NCBI RefSeq assembly: GCF_014764715.1
Contig: NZ_JACXXE010000007.1
Span: forward strand, 124,001-188,000
Direction of reading: 5' to 3'
DNA: 64,000 bases
Source of the DNA: Bacillus crepusculi
GTDB taxonomy: Bacteria; Bacillota; Bacilli; Bacillales; Bacillaceae
Position numbers and translations under genes: made by a program. Positions 26,396-36,014 of this stretch are shown piece after piece (positions within the stretch are counted from its first letter, which is position 1; every line of letters begins with the position of its first letter). The notes beneath the pieces are model-generated. The model was not told the origin of the DNA, searched no databases, and saw only the letters and a program-made list of their open reading frames with translations.

Positions 26396-27760
26396 ATGGT
26401 GTTTCAGTTTTTTCAAAAGTTAGGGAAATCATTTATGCTTCCAATCGCTGTACTTCCAGCAGCAGGGATTATTTTGGCTATTGGGCGGGAGGATGTATTC
26501 AATATCCCATTTATTTATGCGGCAGGGAATGCAATTTTTGCGAACTTGGCTTTAATTTTTGCAATGGGTGTCGCAATCGGCATTTCAAAGGATGGTAACG
26601 GTGCAGCGGCGTTATCAGGGGCGATCTCTTATTTTATTTTGTCAGCCGGTACAACGTCGATTAACTCAACCAACAATATGGGGGTATTGGGCGGTATTTT
26701 ATGCGGGCTTTTGGCAGGTTACGTATACAATCAATTCAAGGATACGAAACTGCCGGAATACTTAGGTTTCTTTAGTGGAAGACGGCTTGTGCCGATTATG
26801 ACAGCACTTTTCACCATTTTATTAGCAGCCGTTTTCGGATATGTATGGCCTCCGATTCAAAGTGTGATCAATGATTTGGGGGAATGGATTTTAAGTCTTG
26901 GTGCGACGGGTGCGGGGCTGTTTGGATTCTTTAACCGATTGCTGATTCCACTAGGACTTCATCATGTGCTAAATAATTTATTCTGGTTTCAATTTGGGGA
27001 TTTCAATGGGGCAACTGGGGACTTGGCGCGATTCTTTAAAGGAGATCCAAGTGCAGGTGTCTTTATGACCGGATTCTTCCCAGTGATGATGTTTGGTCTG
27101 CCAGCGGCATGCCTAGCCATGGTTGTGACAGCAAAACCTGAAAAGCGAAAAGCAACAGCTGGATTGATGATTGGGATGGCGCTAACGTCATTTATAACAG
27201 GGATCACTGAACCAATTGAATTTTCATTTATGTTTTTATCGCCACTTTTATACGGTGTCCATGCAATATTAACGGGTCTCTCGCTCTTTATCGTAAACAC
27301 CCTCGGGATTCATAGCGGCTTCGCCTTTTCTGCAGGTGCGATTGATTACGTCTTAAGCTTTGGCATTGCACAAAAACCGATCATGCTGCTTGTGGTTGGG
27401 GTGATGTATGGCGTTATTTACTTTGTCGTCTTCTATTTCCTCATTAAACTGCTCAATCTGAAAACACCGGGCAGAGAAGATGATGAGCTGGAAGATATTC
27501 CAGCTCATCATGCAAATACTGCCGGAGCGAATATGCTCGTAGAGGGGCTTGGCGGCAAAGACAATATCACCACCATTGATCATTGTGCCACCCGTCTTCG
27601 CTTAACAGTAGAGGATACAAATTTATTAAACGAGGGTACATTGAAAAAAGCAGGAGCCAAAGGGATACTGACTTCAGGGAAAACATCCGTACAAATCATC
27701 ATTGGAACGAATGTCGAATTTGTCGCAGATGATCTCCGCAAGGAAGTCGATCGAGATTAA
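26396..27760 (+). CDS. nagP: N-acetylglucosamine PTS EIICB component NagP
   Basis: A 454-residue PTS permease with an N-terminal EIIC membrane domain of about 10 helices (conserved GITEPIEFSFMF near residue 265; LHHVLNN near 185) and a C-terminal EIIB domain whose phosphocysteine lies in DHCATRLRL near residue 400. There is no EIIA domain. It imports and phosphorylates N-acetylglucosamine from chitin or cell-wall turnover. AAGGGGGGAG precedes the ATG. It stands between yflG and ltaS as in B. subtilis, but three extra genes have been inserted before ltaS. Confidence 0.93.
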   Translation: MVFQFFQKLGKSFMLPIAVLPAAGIILAIGREDVFNIPFIYAAGNAIFANLALIFAMGVAIGISKDGNGAAALSGAISYFILSAGTTSINSTNNMGVLGGILCGLLAGYVYNQFKDTKLPEYLGFFSGRRLVPIMTALFTILLAAVFGYVWPPIQSVINDLGEWILSLGATGAGLFGFFNRLLIPLGLHHVLNNLFWFQFGDFNGATGDLARFFKGDPSAGVFMTGFFPVMMFGLPAACLAMVVTAKPEKRKATAGLMIGMALTSFITGITEPIEFSFMFLSPLLYGVHAILTGLSLFIVNTLGIHSGFAFSAGAIDYVLSFGIAQKPIMLLVVGVMYGVIYFVVFYFLIKLLNLKTPGREDDELEDIPAHHANTAGANMLVEGLGGKDNITTIDHCATRLRLTVEDTNLLNEGTLKKAGAKGILTSGKTSVQIIIGTNVEFVADDLRKEVDRD

Positions 27761-27800
27761 AAAAGCGTTCAGCCAGGTCAAATGGGCTGAACGTTTTTTT
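27759..27800. terminator. Bidirectional terminator after nagP
   Basis: AAAGCGTTCAGCC pairs with GGCTGAACGTTTTTTT in the convergent gap. Confidence 0.85.
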
Positions 27801-28536
27801 GTTTGCGCTGTTCGATGACAAGAACGATGCTGATGACAACAAGCAAGAACCATGAGCTGATTTTCCCTAGATGAACAAGTGACCAAGCTTGCTGTTGATT
27901 TGGATATTGCCATGCCCCTAAAAAGGTGGTGACATTTTCGGCAATCCAAATGAAAAAGCCAATCAAAAGAAATGAAACCACTAGCGGCATTCGAAAGGTA
28001 GATGAACCGACCTGAAAGGAAACCGTCGTTTTCCGGAACACAACAACAAGAAGCAATGTCAGCCACCAGCGGAGATCATAGATCCAGTGATGCGTAAAGA
28101 AATTCAGATAAATACACATACTCATTCCAATTGAAAGAATCGGATGAGGCCAGGCAGTCACCTCTACGCGAAGTCGTGAAAGTGCCTGATAAATATAGCT
28201 TGCGACGCTCGCATACATAAAGCCGCTATACAGAGGAACCCCAAAGACTTTCGTAAAAGCATCCTCAGGATAGGACCAAGAACCCATATGTACTTTATAG
28301 ATTTCTAAACCTATTCCTATGAGATGAAATAAACAAATGACCTTCAGCTCTGTCCATGTCTCCAGCCGCAGCGTCAGCATGAGGATCTGTGCTATGAGAC
28401 AAAGCAGAAGAATGAAATCATAGCGATGAAGAAAAGGAATAGATACCGTCTTAGATAGTGCAAGTGCTGCAAAGATCATGACGGGGAATAGACACGATAT
28501 GGCCTGTAAATAAGCGAAATGGCATAATGTTTTCAT
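27778..28536 (-). CDS. DUF817 integral membrane protein (YoaT-like)
   Basis: A 252-residue protein with about eight hydrophobic helices and the DUF817 features EIYKVHMGSWSYPEDAF and GVPLYSGFMYASV, plus FGAWQYPNQ-type turns near the end. The family includes B. subtilis YoaT; its function is unknown. The last codons overlap the terminator shared with nagP. The gene is absent from this place in B. subtilis. A ribosome-binding site (AAAGGGG) lies 11 bases before the ATG. Confidence 0.82.
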   Translation of the reverse strand: MKTLCHFAYLQAISCLFPVMIFAALALSKTVSIPFLHRYDFILLLCLIAQILMLTLRLETWTELKVICLFHLIGIGLEIYKVHMGSWSYPEDAFTKVFGVPLYSGFMYASVASYIYQALSRLRVEVTAWPHPILSIGMSMCIYLNFFTHHWIYDLRWWLTLLLVVVFRKTTVSFQVGSSTFRMPLVVSFLLIGFFIWIAENVTTFLGAWQYPNQQQAWSLVHLGKISSWFLLVVISIVLVIEQRKQKNVQPI

Positions 28537-28638
28537 GCATGCTCAAACCCCTTTTATCTGTCTGAAATAACTTAGACGGTTAAATGAAGGGAAAAGTTTA
28601 CCTCAACTAGATATTCGTGAACAATTTGTGAATATATA

Positions 28639-28654
28639 TGTGAAAAAGATCACA
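28639..28654. promoter_or_regulatory. Fnr-type palindrome upstream of the doxX-like gene
   Basis: TGTGA-N6-TCACA with no mismatch. It lies about 38 bases before the start predicted from the TATGAT at 28672-28677, near the class II activation position used by Fnr in B. subtilis. Confidence 0.6.
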
Positions 28655-28693
28655 AACGAGATGTTATATAGTATGATAAGACCATAAATAATA

Positions 28694-28709
28694 TGTGAAA
28701 CATTTCACA
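28694..28709. promoter_or_regulatory. Rex/Fnr-type palindrome between promoter and doxX-like start
   Basis: ATGTGAAACATTTCACAT is an 18-base perfect palindrome. It fits both TGTGA-N6-TCACA (Fnr) and TGTGAA-N4-TTCACA (the NADH-sensing repressor Rex). Lying downstream of the -10, it suits a repressor. Confidence 0.6.
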
Positions 28710-28732
28710 TAATTTAAAAGGGAGGCATCATC

Positions 28733-29236
28733 ATGTTTACAAAATTCTTACAAACGAATGTATGGGCAGCCGTGATACTTTTGGCAGCAAGACTTTATAT
28801 CGGATGGACTTGGCTGACATCTGGTATTGGAAAACTAACAGGCGGATTCGATGCATCAGGATATTTGCAATTTGCAATATCTGAACCCGTTGTCAAGGAT
28901 GGCCATCTTGTGTATCCGTTCTATGTATGGTTTTTAGAAAATGTCGCTTTGCCAAATGCTGGACTATTCAGTGCCATGGTCATGTGGGGAGAAATCTTAG
29001 TTGGTCTTGGATTAATTGTTGGATTGTTCACAACAACGGCAGCCTTTTTCGGTAGCGTGATGAATGTCTCTTTCTTACTTGCTGGTACCGTCTCTGTCAA
29101 CCCACTCCTTCTTCTGATTGCGGTCATCATCATGGCAGCGAAAGGAAATGCCGGAAAATTTGGTCTTGATTATGTCGCAGGTCCAGTCCTCAAACGAACA
29201 ATGAAAAGAAAGCCGCATTTAGAAGTGGCATCATAA
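28733..29236 (+). CDS. DoxX-family membrane protein
   Basis: A 167-residue protein with four hydrophobic helices and the DoxX features ARLYIGWTWLTSGIGKLTGGF near residue 20 and MWGEILVGLGLIVG near 85. DoxX proteins are related to the small subunit of thiosulfate:quinone oxidoreductase and to respiratory-chain-linked redox proteins; substrate is unknown here. GGGAGG precedes the ATG. The two redox-type palindromes upstream suggest that it is induced when oxygen is low or NADH is high. Confidence 0.82.
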   Translation: MFTKFLQTNVWAAVILLAARLYIGWTWLTSGIGKLTGGFDASGYLQFAISEPVVKDGHLVYPFYVWFLENVALPNAGLFSAMVMWGEILVGLGLIVGLFTTTAAFFGSVMNVSFLLAGTVSVNPLLLLIAVIIMAAKGNAGKFGLDYVAGPVLKRTMKRKPHLEVAS

Positions 29237-29237
29237 A

Positions 29238-29274
29238 GAAAAGCATCCTGAGCGAGAACTCAGGATGCTTTTTA
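29238..29274. terminator. Bidirectional terminator after the doxX-like gene
   Basis: AAAGCATCCTGAG pairs with CTCAGGATGCTTT in a convergent gap, with T-runs on both sides. Confidence 0.85.
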
Positions 29275-29275
29275 T

Positions 29276-29863
29276 TTAGGAACTGGCTTTGATGAGGTTG
29301 ATATGCACTACTGTTAGCTCATGCTCACTTATATCTGGATCATGTCCCACGATAAATTCGAGCTCATAATCACCGGTCTGATAAACGTATTTCTTCTCGT
29401 TTGTTTGCGGGATGGTGCTCACTGTATCGGCAGGCCCAAGCTGTTTCTTCAAAAGAGATGGAGTCATTCCACCGATATTCGTTTCTTTTTCTACATTTGT
29501 TCCGAAATAACGGATTTCGTTAATCTTGCCTTTTTTGTCATAGTGAAAAGCAAATCCAGGATTGCCCATCTCAGCGTGATACAAGTCAAAGCCGCTTTGA
29601 CCCGTTTCTGGATAAGGTTTCCCTAGTTTATGATGAACGTCTTTTTTTGATTGAACTCCTATTTTGAGCCCTTCTGCATAGTAGGGCATTTGTCCATTAT
29701 GTGCCAGCTTGTAAATACTGTTTAGTGCGGCTTTTGGACCTTGAGGAACGGATGGTTCTGCTGCTGTTTTGGTCATGGCGTGTGCGGATAGCGCAGGGCT
29801 GAAACCGAATAGGGCGGACGACGCAAGTGAGGCAGTTACGACAAAGGCTGTTGCTTTCTTCAT
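29276..29863 (-). CDS. Secreted DUF4309-type protein (YjgB-like)
   Basis: A 195-residue protein with a signal peptide (cleavage probably after ALSAHA near residue 28). The mature part contains a repeated-type module with GLKIGVQSKKDVHHKLGKP and IRYFGTNVE...LKKQLGPAD, which resembles DUF4309 proteins such as YjgB of B. subtilis. Function unknown; an envelope role is plausible. GGAGGG lies 7 bases before the ATG. Confidence 0.7.
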   Translation of the reverse strand: MKKATAFVVTASLASSALFGFSPALSAHAMTKTAAEPSVPQGPKAALNSIYKLAHNGQMPYYAEGLKIGVQSKKDVHHKLGKPYPETGQSGFDLYHAEMGNPGFAFHYDKKGKINEIRYFGTNVEKETNIGGMTPSLLKKQLGPADTVSTIPQTNEKKYVYQTGDYELEFIVGHDPDISEHELTVVHINLIKASS

Positions 29864-29913
29864 GAAAAATCCCTCCTTGTTTTCCTATACCCGGTGTAAC
29901 AATCATCAAACGT

Positions 29914-29950
29914 GAAAAAACCAGCTGATCAAGGATCGGCTGGTTCTTTC
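29914..29950 (-). terminator. Terminator after ltaS
   Basis: On the - strand AACCAGCCGATC pairs with GATCAGCTGGTT (one mismatch) and ends in TTTTTT. Confidence 0.75.
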
Positions 29951-29960
29951 ATTGAGAAAG

Positions 29961-31943
29961 TTATTTTGAAGAAGAACTGGATTCATCTTTGGCGGAAGAG
30001 GAATCTTCTTCATCCTGTACTTTCTTTGTATAGTCATAATCATTTCGGTCAATCGGTGTAAAGCCTTTAGGCTTGTAGAAACGGAGTAAATCTTCGGTGA
30101 CGATTTTATCAGATGTCTCAAGCATCTTTTTCACCGTTTCATTTTCTTGTGATGCCTTGTCAGTTGGCTCGATTTTCTCGCCTGTTTTGTTGCTGTAATA
30201 GTTGTTGCCTACTTTCGTGTAGTCCTTCGACACGAAGTCCCCGTTTCTAAATGGCACAAGCTCTTTGAAGTTCTTCGATAAGATATCAGAACCAGACATT
30301 AAATAGTTCTTCGTATCATCGCCAAGCAGGTGCAGAAGGGTTGGAGCGACATCGACTTCACCAGAGTATTTATGAATTTGTCCGCCTTTCACGCCTGGCA
30401 CATGGATAAATAGCGGTACACGCATAAGCTGGGCATTTTCATAATCTCCAATTTTTTCTCCTGTCACTTTTTCCATCGCTTCATTATGATTTTCAGAAAT
30501 GCCGTAATGGTCTCCGTACATAATGACGACTGTGTTGTCATAGAGACCTGACTTTTTCAAGTCATTGAAGAACTGTTCAATGGCTTCATCTAAATAATGA
30601 GCAGATTGGAAGTAGTTATCGACGACAGAATCTCCGAAGTCACCTGGTTCGAAATCGGTATCACCTTCATCCATACCAAATGGGAAGTGGTTCGATAACG
30701 TAATGAATTTCGAATAAAACGGCTGCTTTAGGTTTTCAAGCATCGGCATGGATTCTTTGAAGAACGGTTTGTCTTTCAAACCATAGTTCTTCGTATCTTG
30801 CTCGTTCATATCATAATACTCAGAATCGTAAAATCTGTCATATCCAAAGGACTTAAACATTTCATTACGGTTCCAGAAGGTTTTCGTATTCCCATGGAAT
30901 TCTGCTGACGTGTATTGATCCTTCTTTAGAATGCCAGGAAGTGCCTGATACGTATTTTGCGCTTTGTTAATAAAAACAGAGCCTTGTGATAATGGGAATA
31001 GCCCGGTATCCATCATAAATTCAGCATCAGACGTCTTTCCTTGTCCTGTTTGATGGAAGAAGTTATCAAAGTAAAACGTCTTGTTGTCGTGAGCTAATGA
31101 ATTAAGGAATGGCGTCACTTCTTTTCCATTCACCTTATAGTCAATGACAAAGTTTTGCAGAGATTCAAGAGAAATCGTAATCACGTTCATGCCTTTCGCT
31201 TTCCCGTAATAAGCAGGGTTAGGATCAGCGCTGTTCGCTTTTAAATAGTTCTCTACATCTGTCACGTCATTTGAATTGGCTAGAGCACGCTGGCTGTTTG
31301 ATTTCACATTTTGAATGGCATCAAACACAGTAAAGTTATAAGCACCTAAATATTTGACTAAATAATTGCGGTCGAACGATCTTGATAAAAGCTCTGGTCG
31401 ATCAATCTCTGCAGCAACTAAGTTGACAACAAAGATCACAACAGAGGACACAAGGACGAGTCTAAACGATTTTGACTTTTGAACAGGTACAGTGGCTGTA
31501 CTTGTTTGCTGCTGCCTTTTCATGCGGACTGCGAGTACGATCAAGATGATTGTATCGATAAAGTAAAACACATCAGTCCAACGCATGAGTGAAAATGCAC
31601 TATCACCTAATTGTCCGCCATTCGTTCCTGCCTGCATCACAACAGGCAGCGTGATAAAGTCATTGAAGAATCGATAGTACACGATGTTTGCGTAAAGTAA
31701 AAAAGACATGAAAAAGTGAATCACAATGATAGCGGCAGGCTGCCATTTTTTCTTGAACAATAAAGCAAAGCCAAGAAAGAACAAGCTGGAGCTAATAGGA
31801 TTCACGAAAAGCAAAATATGCTGAAGCATATTTGATATACCAAGTTTAAATTCAATTAAATACGCTGAATACGTTTTGAGCCATAGTAAGATGACTGCAA
31901 TGATAAAGAAGCCAAGACCTCTTTTTTGAATAAATGTTTTCAT
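29961..31943 (-). CDS. ltaS: Lipoteichoic acid synthase LtaS
   Basis: A 660-residue polyglycerolphosphate synthase that builds the lipoteichoic acid chain from phosphatidylglycerol. Five N-terminal membrane helices (within residues 8-190) are followed by a long linker and an extracellular sulfatase-type domain. The nucleophilic Thr is in GQGKTSDAEF near residue 300; metal ligands lie in SLESL and YGDHYG. The tail is Ser/Asp/Glu-rich. I chose ATG 31943 (MKTFIQKRG) because AAAGGAG lies 8-9 bases upstream and the B. subtilis LtaS/YflE begins in the same way; the longer frame from 32024 adds an unlikely N-terminus. Confidence 0.95.
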   Translation of the reverse strand: MKTFIQKRGLGFFIIAVILLWLKTYSAYLIEFKLGISNMLQHILLFVNPISSSLFFLGFALLFKKKWQPAAIIVIHFFMSFLLYANIVYYRFFNDFITLPVVMQAGTNGGQLGDSAFSLMRWTDVFYFIDTIILIVLAVRMKRQQQTSTATVPVQKSKSFRLVLVSSVVIFVVNLVAAEIDRPELLSRSFDRNYLVKYLGAYNFTVFDAIQNVKSNSQRALANSNDVTDVENYLKANSADPNPAYYGKAKGMNVITISLESLQNFVIDYKVNGKEVTPFLNSLAHDNKTFYFDNFFHQTGQGKTSDAEFMMDTGLFPLSQGSVFINKAQNTYQALPGILKKDQYTSAEFHGNTKTFWNRNEMFKSFGYDRFYDSEYYDMNEQDTKNYGLKDKPFFKESMPMLENLKQPFYSKFITLSNHFPFGMDEGDTDFEPGDFGDSVVDNYFQSAHYLDEAIEQFFNDLKKSGLYDNTVVIMYGDHYGISENHNEAMEKVTGEKIGDYENAQLMRVPLFIHVPGVKGGQIHKYSGEVDVAPTLLHLLGDDTKNYLMSGSDILSKNFKELVPFRNGDFVSKDYTKVGNNYYSNKTGEKIEPTDKASQENETVKKMLETSDKIVTEDLLRFYKPKGFTPIDRNDYDYTKKVQDEEDSSSAKDESSSSSK

Positions 31944-32521
31944 ATAAACACTCCTTTTCTCCGTTAAACGGAAGAGGCGGAACGAAAGAAAACGAACCAT
32001 TAGAATATACCACGAAATCCACAAATAGAAAAGTCATAACCGGTGAAGGGTATCAGCAGCCTGTCCAAGCAATAAAAGGAAAGGCATCGAAAATATTTGA
32101 TCCTCCAAAAACTTTTTATGAAATTTATCCTAATAATAACAGAAAATTCAGTAATTTTACAGTTGCTATATCAATAAAACAGGCAAAAAGACACAAGTCT
32201 AAAGAATTAATTTAGTTTCTACAATGGTGATTTCGAGAAAATTTCCAGTGTTTATTAATGTTTATGCAGGTTAAGTAAAAAAAATGAGGAAATGAACTGC
32301 GAATACAGGTGGATAAAAATTCCTGATAGATAATATATCGATATATTTTGTTGTTTCACAAACAAAATGGTTTTGATGTATTTTGTAAGGGTTTTATTCA
32401 TTTTGATGAATAAACAAATTATCTAAATATACTTAAGTGGACATTTTGACACTATAAACTTTTGAATTGGAGTCGATATAGACATTGACAGGAAATCTTC
32501 CATTGAAAGGATTGATAGTAT
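31944..32521 (+). promoter_or_regulatory. Intergenic region with three palindromes before the decarboxylase gene
   Basis: Nearly 580 AT-rich bases without a credible gene. Three separate inverted repeats lie in a row: AATATATCGATATATT (32332-32347, perfect 16-base palindrome), ATTTTGTT-N8-AACAAAAT (32345-32368) and TTTATTCAT-N4-ATGAATAAA (32393-32414). They look like operator sites for the decarboxylase unit. The regulators are unknown. No clear SigA boxes were found nearby. Confidence 0.45.
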
Positions 32522-34180
32522 ATGACTGTACGAGCAGAGAACCTCGTTCAGAACTGGTTTCCGAGTGAGGACGGAAATGCAGAAGACCGGAAAGAACTCG
32601 TCAAATTAATGGAACAGATTATTTCAGGGGTCGATGACCTGAAGGATCCGAACCGTGCTCACCTAAAGGGTGAAAAGAATCGTGGGGAGAATTTTTATCA
32701 AAAGCTCACTGAAACAAGTCAAATTCCGGTGAACGGCCAACAAGCGGAACTTGTGAATGAAGAATTACTCAAGCTTTTACATAATCATCCATACCACACA
32801 AAGTATTTCTTCACCAACATTTTGCCAATGGCAAGTACACCAGGAATTCTAGGCATGCTGACGGCTATGCTGGTAAATGGAAACAACCTATGGGATGTTT
32901 ACGGACCAGCAGGAGCGGAAGCTGAGGTCAGAGTGGTCTCAATGATGTCAAGGCTCATCGGATATGACCCAAATGTGAGCGGGGGATACACAACATGGGG
33001 AGGTCAGGGGGCTATTTTCTCAGGACTTCGTTTAGCAATTGCGAAAGTCGCACCGGAGTCACTGCGAAAAGGCGTCCCGCAAAATCTTTATGCGTTTTGT
33101 TCTGATGCCGCACATTACAGCTTATTTAAGTCAATGGAAGCAACAGGACTCGGCACAGACAATTTAATCAGAATTAAAACGAATAAAGATCATTCAATGG
33201 ATATGGAAGATTTGCGTTGTCAAATGGAACATGTTGCACAAAATGGCGGAATCCCCGTTTATATTGTGGCAACAACCGGAACAACAGATGCCATTGCAAT
33301 TGATGATGTAAAAGGGGTACGTGAAACAGCAGAAGCCATTGCTGAGAAGTATGGTCTAAAGGTGCCGCATATTCATGCAGATTCAGCGCTGGGCGGATTC
33401 TTTGCTTTCTTTAATGAGTATGATCTAGCTGAAAACAAGCTGCAATTCTCAGACGGTGTTCTTCGTATGCTAAAAGAAATCAAAGCGAAATTCGAGCATC
33501 TTTCTCTTGCAGACACAATGTGCTTTGATTTTCAGAAGCTCGGTCAAACACCTTACACATCCAGCTTATTCTTAGTGAAAAATGCTGCAGACTTAAAGCG
33601 TTTGGACCTAGAAGAACAAGAGACACCATATGTCGGACATAGAGGCTATGGGGAATACCATACGGGCTATACACTTGAATGCTCAAGAATGGGAAGCTCT
33701 ATCAGCATGCTGAGTGTGCTGTTAACGTTTGGGATTGAAGGCTATCAGCGCCTGCTTGGTCAATTTTTAGAGGTGAACCTTGCATTCAGAAAAGCACTCA
33801 GTCAAGAAATTCCGCAAGCAGAAGTTGTCAATGATGACAATGTGGGAATGGCTACATTGTTTAGAATTTATCTAGACGGCTCACCGCGCTTTCAAGAAGA
33901 AATTTCAGGCGAAGCAACTTCAATGGAAATTGAGCGGAACAATGAATTGAACAAAATGCTGTTTGAAAAGCTTGGAGAGAAAAGAGACGAAATGTTCTTT
34001 GGCGATACAACAAAGTTTTTACTTGTGAATGCGAAGGAAGGTCAAGAATTCTATCTAAGTGTTAGTAAGTTTTTTGTTATCTCACCTTATACGTTACCGG
34101 AACATATCCCTCATATCGTATCTTATTTAAAAGATGTGATTGCATCTGTCTGTGGACAATTTGAAAGTGTACATGCTTAA
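32522..34180 (+). CDS. Group II PLP-dependent amino acid decarboxylase
   Basis: A 552-residue fold-type I enzyme of the group II decarboxylases (glutamate, aspartate, tyrosine, 2,4-diaminobutyrate types). The PLP-binding lysine is K339 in FDFQKLGQTP. The cofactor Asp is in HADSALGG near residue 286 (instead of the usual HVDAAWGG), and the substrate-entry region is YFFTNILP. The substrate cannot be told from these motifs; the length near 550 is longer than GadB (~465) and similar to the pyridoxal-dependent aspartate decarboxylase type. It is followed after 30 bp by a chemoreceptor gene with no terminator between, suggesting joint transcription. It is absent from this place in B. subtilis. Confidence 0.82.
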   Translation: MTVRAENLVQNWFPSEDGNAEDRKELVKLMEQIISGVDDLKDPNRAHLKGEKNRGENFYQKLTETSQIPVNGQQAELVNEELLKLLHNHPYHTKYFFTNILPMASTPGILGMLTAMLVNGNNLWDVYGPAGAEAEVRVVSMMSRLIGYDPNVSGGYTTWGGQGAIFSGLRLAIAKVAPESLRKGVPQNLYAFCSDAAHYSLFKSMEATGLGTDNLIRIKTNKDHSMDMEDLRCQMEHVAQNGGIPVYIVATTGTTDAIAIDDVKGVRETAEAIAEKYGLKVPHIHADSALGGFFAFFNEYDLAENKLQFSDGVLRMLKEIKAKFEHLSLADTMCFDFQKLGQTPYTSSLFLVKNAADLKRLDLEEQETPYVGHRGYGEYHTGYTLECSRMGSSISMLSVLLTFGIEGYQRLLGQFLEVNLAFRKALSQEIPQAEVVNDDNVGMATLFRIYLDGSPRFQEEISGEATSMEIERNNELNKMLFEKLGEKRDEMFFGDTTKFLLVNAKEGQEFYLSVSKFFVISPYTLPEHIPHIVSYLKDVIASVCGQFESVHA

Positions 34181-34210
34181 ATCAAATCTGAGAGTGGAGA
34201 TGTAGAAAAA

Positions 34211-35935
34211 ATGGCGAAACAAAGGAAATTTGGAGGACTCACGATATCCTCCAAAATCATGTCAGTCGTTGTCGTAACATTACTCGCAACCGTTGCATTA
34301 TTCGTTCTAACATTTTATCTAGTCAGCCAGGATTTATCATCCCAGTTATTAAAGCAATTTGATTATCGATTAACAACAGATATTGATACAGCAAAGAAAG
34401 AAATCGATAATATGGATGGAAACGTCCTTAGCATTAGCGGGAAGGATGATCCCCTTTATGTGAAGATCAAAGAGAAATTCACAGAGCTTCAAGAAGATCA
34501 TACGCTTGAGAACTTATACGTGTTATCTAATAAAGGCGGCAAAGAAAGAATTATTGTATTAACTGGGGAAGACAATGATTTTGATCAAGACTATACGTTT
34601 TCAGATGAGATGAAACAGGCTCTTTCTGAAGATAAGATGGTCAAAAGTGATATTTATCAGGATTCATTTGGCACACATAAATCAGTCTTTTTACCAATCA
34701 AGGATTCAGGCGGTGAGCTGACGGGAATCTTAGGGATTGACTTAGATGCGTCAGTTGTTCCAGCCACAACGAAGAAGCTGACGATCTATATCACAATTGC
34801 ATCTGCCCTTGTGCTCATCGGCGGATTACTCTTCTCCTTTATCATGGGTAGAAAAATTGCGAAACCAGCTCGTTCCTTGATGGAATCAGCGAACCGAATT
34901 GCTGATGGAGATCTCACTGGAATGGTAGAGGTTCAAAGTAAAGACGAGATCGGTCAGCTAGCCGCTTCCTTCCAAAAGATGCAGGGGCGGATCAAAGAGC
35001 TTATTGGGAAGATCTCAAACTCATCAAGTGAAGTATCGAAAATGTCTTCACAGCTTCGCACCGTGACGAACGAATCAAGTCAAAGTGCGCAGCAGGTGTC
35101 AGAAGCGATGACGAATATGAGTGAAGGGATCAATGATTCTGTAGCCAATATTACAGACTGTACGACATCTGTAGCGGAAATCGATACCCAAATCGAAGGC
35201 GTCACAAAAGAAGTAGATGAAATGAAATCTGTTTCATCAAAAGTACAAGAGCAGTCAGAATCTGGTCAAAAACTAGTGAATCATGTGCTTGAGCATCTCA
35301 ACATGCTACATGACAAAATGACAAACTCAAAGCAGGCAGCAGAAGAATTACAATCACATTCTACAGAGATTGAAAGTGTCATTTCCATTATTACCGACAT
35401 TTCAGCGCAAACGAATTTACTTGCACTGAATGCTTCAATCGAAGCGGCACGTGTTGGGGAAGAAGGAAAAGGGTTTGCTGTTGTGGCAGATGAGGTACGT
35501 AAGCTAGCTGAACAATCAGCTGATGCGGCTAAAACCGTTTCAGACCTAGTAATCGGCACACAGGAAAACAGTCAGCGTGTCCTTGAAAGCGTAGAGGAAA
35601 GCAGTAAGGCAGTGGAAGAAGGACGCGAGCAAATGAAAGGCACCTCGCAGAACTTCGCTGGTATTTACGACGGAGTGTCTCAATTTGCAAGCAGAACGAA
35701 CAATTTGCTTCAATCCATCAAACAGGTAGAACGAGCCTATCAAACAATTTCTACATCGATTGAACAAATTTCGGTTGTATCAGAAGAACATGCGGCCAGC
35801 TCTCAAGAAGTAGCGGCAGCAACGGAACAGCAAAGCGCTGGCATGCAACAAATTTCAAGTGCGATTGAACAGCTCTCTGATATGTCAGAGGACTTAGCGA
35901 AGATGGTATCCACCTTCAAAATCGACAATAAATAA
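34211..35935 (+). CDS. Methyl-accepting chemotaxis protein
   Basis: A 574-residue chemoreceptor. TM1 spans about 16-39, an extracellular single-Cache-like sensor about 40-190, TM2 about 193-215, then a HAMP domain ([24 protein letters not shown]) and a long coiled-coil signalling domain with the conserved tip [23 protein letters not shown] near residue 430. It signals through CheW/CheA. Its ligand is unknown, but its placement directly after a decarboxylase suggests an amino acid or the amine product, which is inference. GGAGATG lies upstream of the ATG. Confidence 0.92.
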   Translation: MAKQRKFGGLTISSKIMSVVVVTLLATVALFVLTFYLVSQDLSSQLLKQFDYRLTTDIDTAKKEIDNMDGNVLSISGKDDPLYVKIKEKFTELQEDHTLENLYVLSNKGGKERIIVLTGEDNDFDQDYTFSDEMKQALSEDKMVKSDIYQDSFGTHKSVFLPIKDSGGELTGILGIDLDASVVPATTKKLTIYITIASALVLIGGLLFSFIMGRKIAKPARSLMESANRIADGDLTGMVEVQSKDEIGQLAASFQKMQGRIKELIGKISNSSSEVSKMSSQLRTVTNESSQSAQQVSEAMTNMSEGINDSVANITDCTTSVAEIDTQIEGVTKEVDEMKSVSSKVQEQSESGQKLVNHVLEHLNMLHDKMTNSKQAAEELQSHSTEIESVISIITDISAQTNLLALNASIEAARVGEEGKGFAVVADEVRKLAEQSADAAKTVSDLVIGTQENSQRVLESVEESSKAVEEGREQMKGTSQNFAGIYDGVSQFASRTNNLLQSIKQVERAYQTISTSIEQISVVSEEHAASSQEVAAATEQQSAGMQQISSAIEQLSDMSEDLAKMVSTFKIDNK

Positions 35936-35936
35936 C

Positions 35937-35973
35937 GAAAAAGCTGGCTCTTGTGAGAGAGTCAGCTTTTTTG
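35937..35973 (+). terminator. Terminator after the chemoreceptor gene
   Basis: AAAAGCTGGCTCT pairs with AGAGTCAGCTTTTTT with a small bulge. Confidence 0.8.
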
Positions 35974-36014
35974 CTATGCTTAATCAAATATATTCGGCTG
36001 AAAGGAGAAACACA

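Noticed and set aside
31934-32215. 93-codon + frame between ltaS and the decarboxylase
   Set aside because: It starts inside the ltaS leader on the opposite strand, has no ribosome-binding site and a composition of intergenic DNA.
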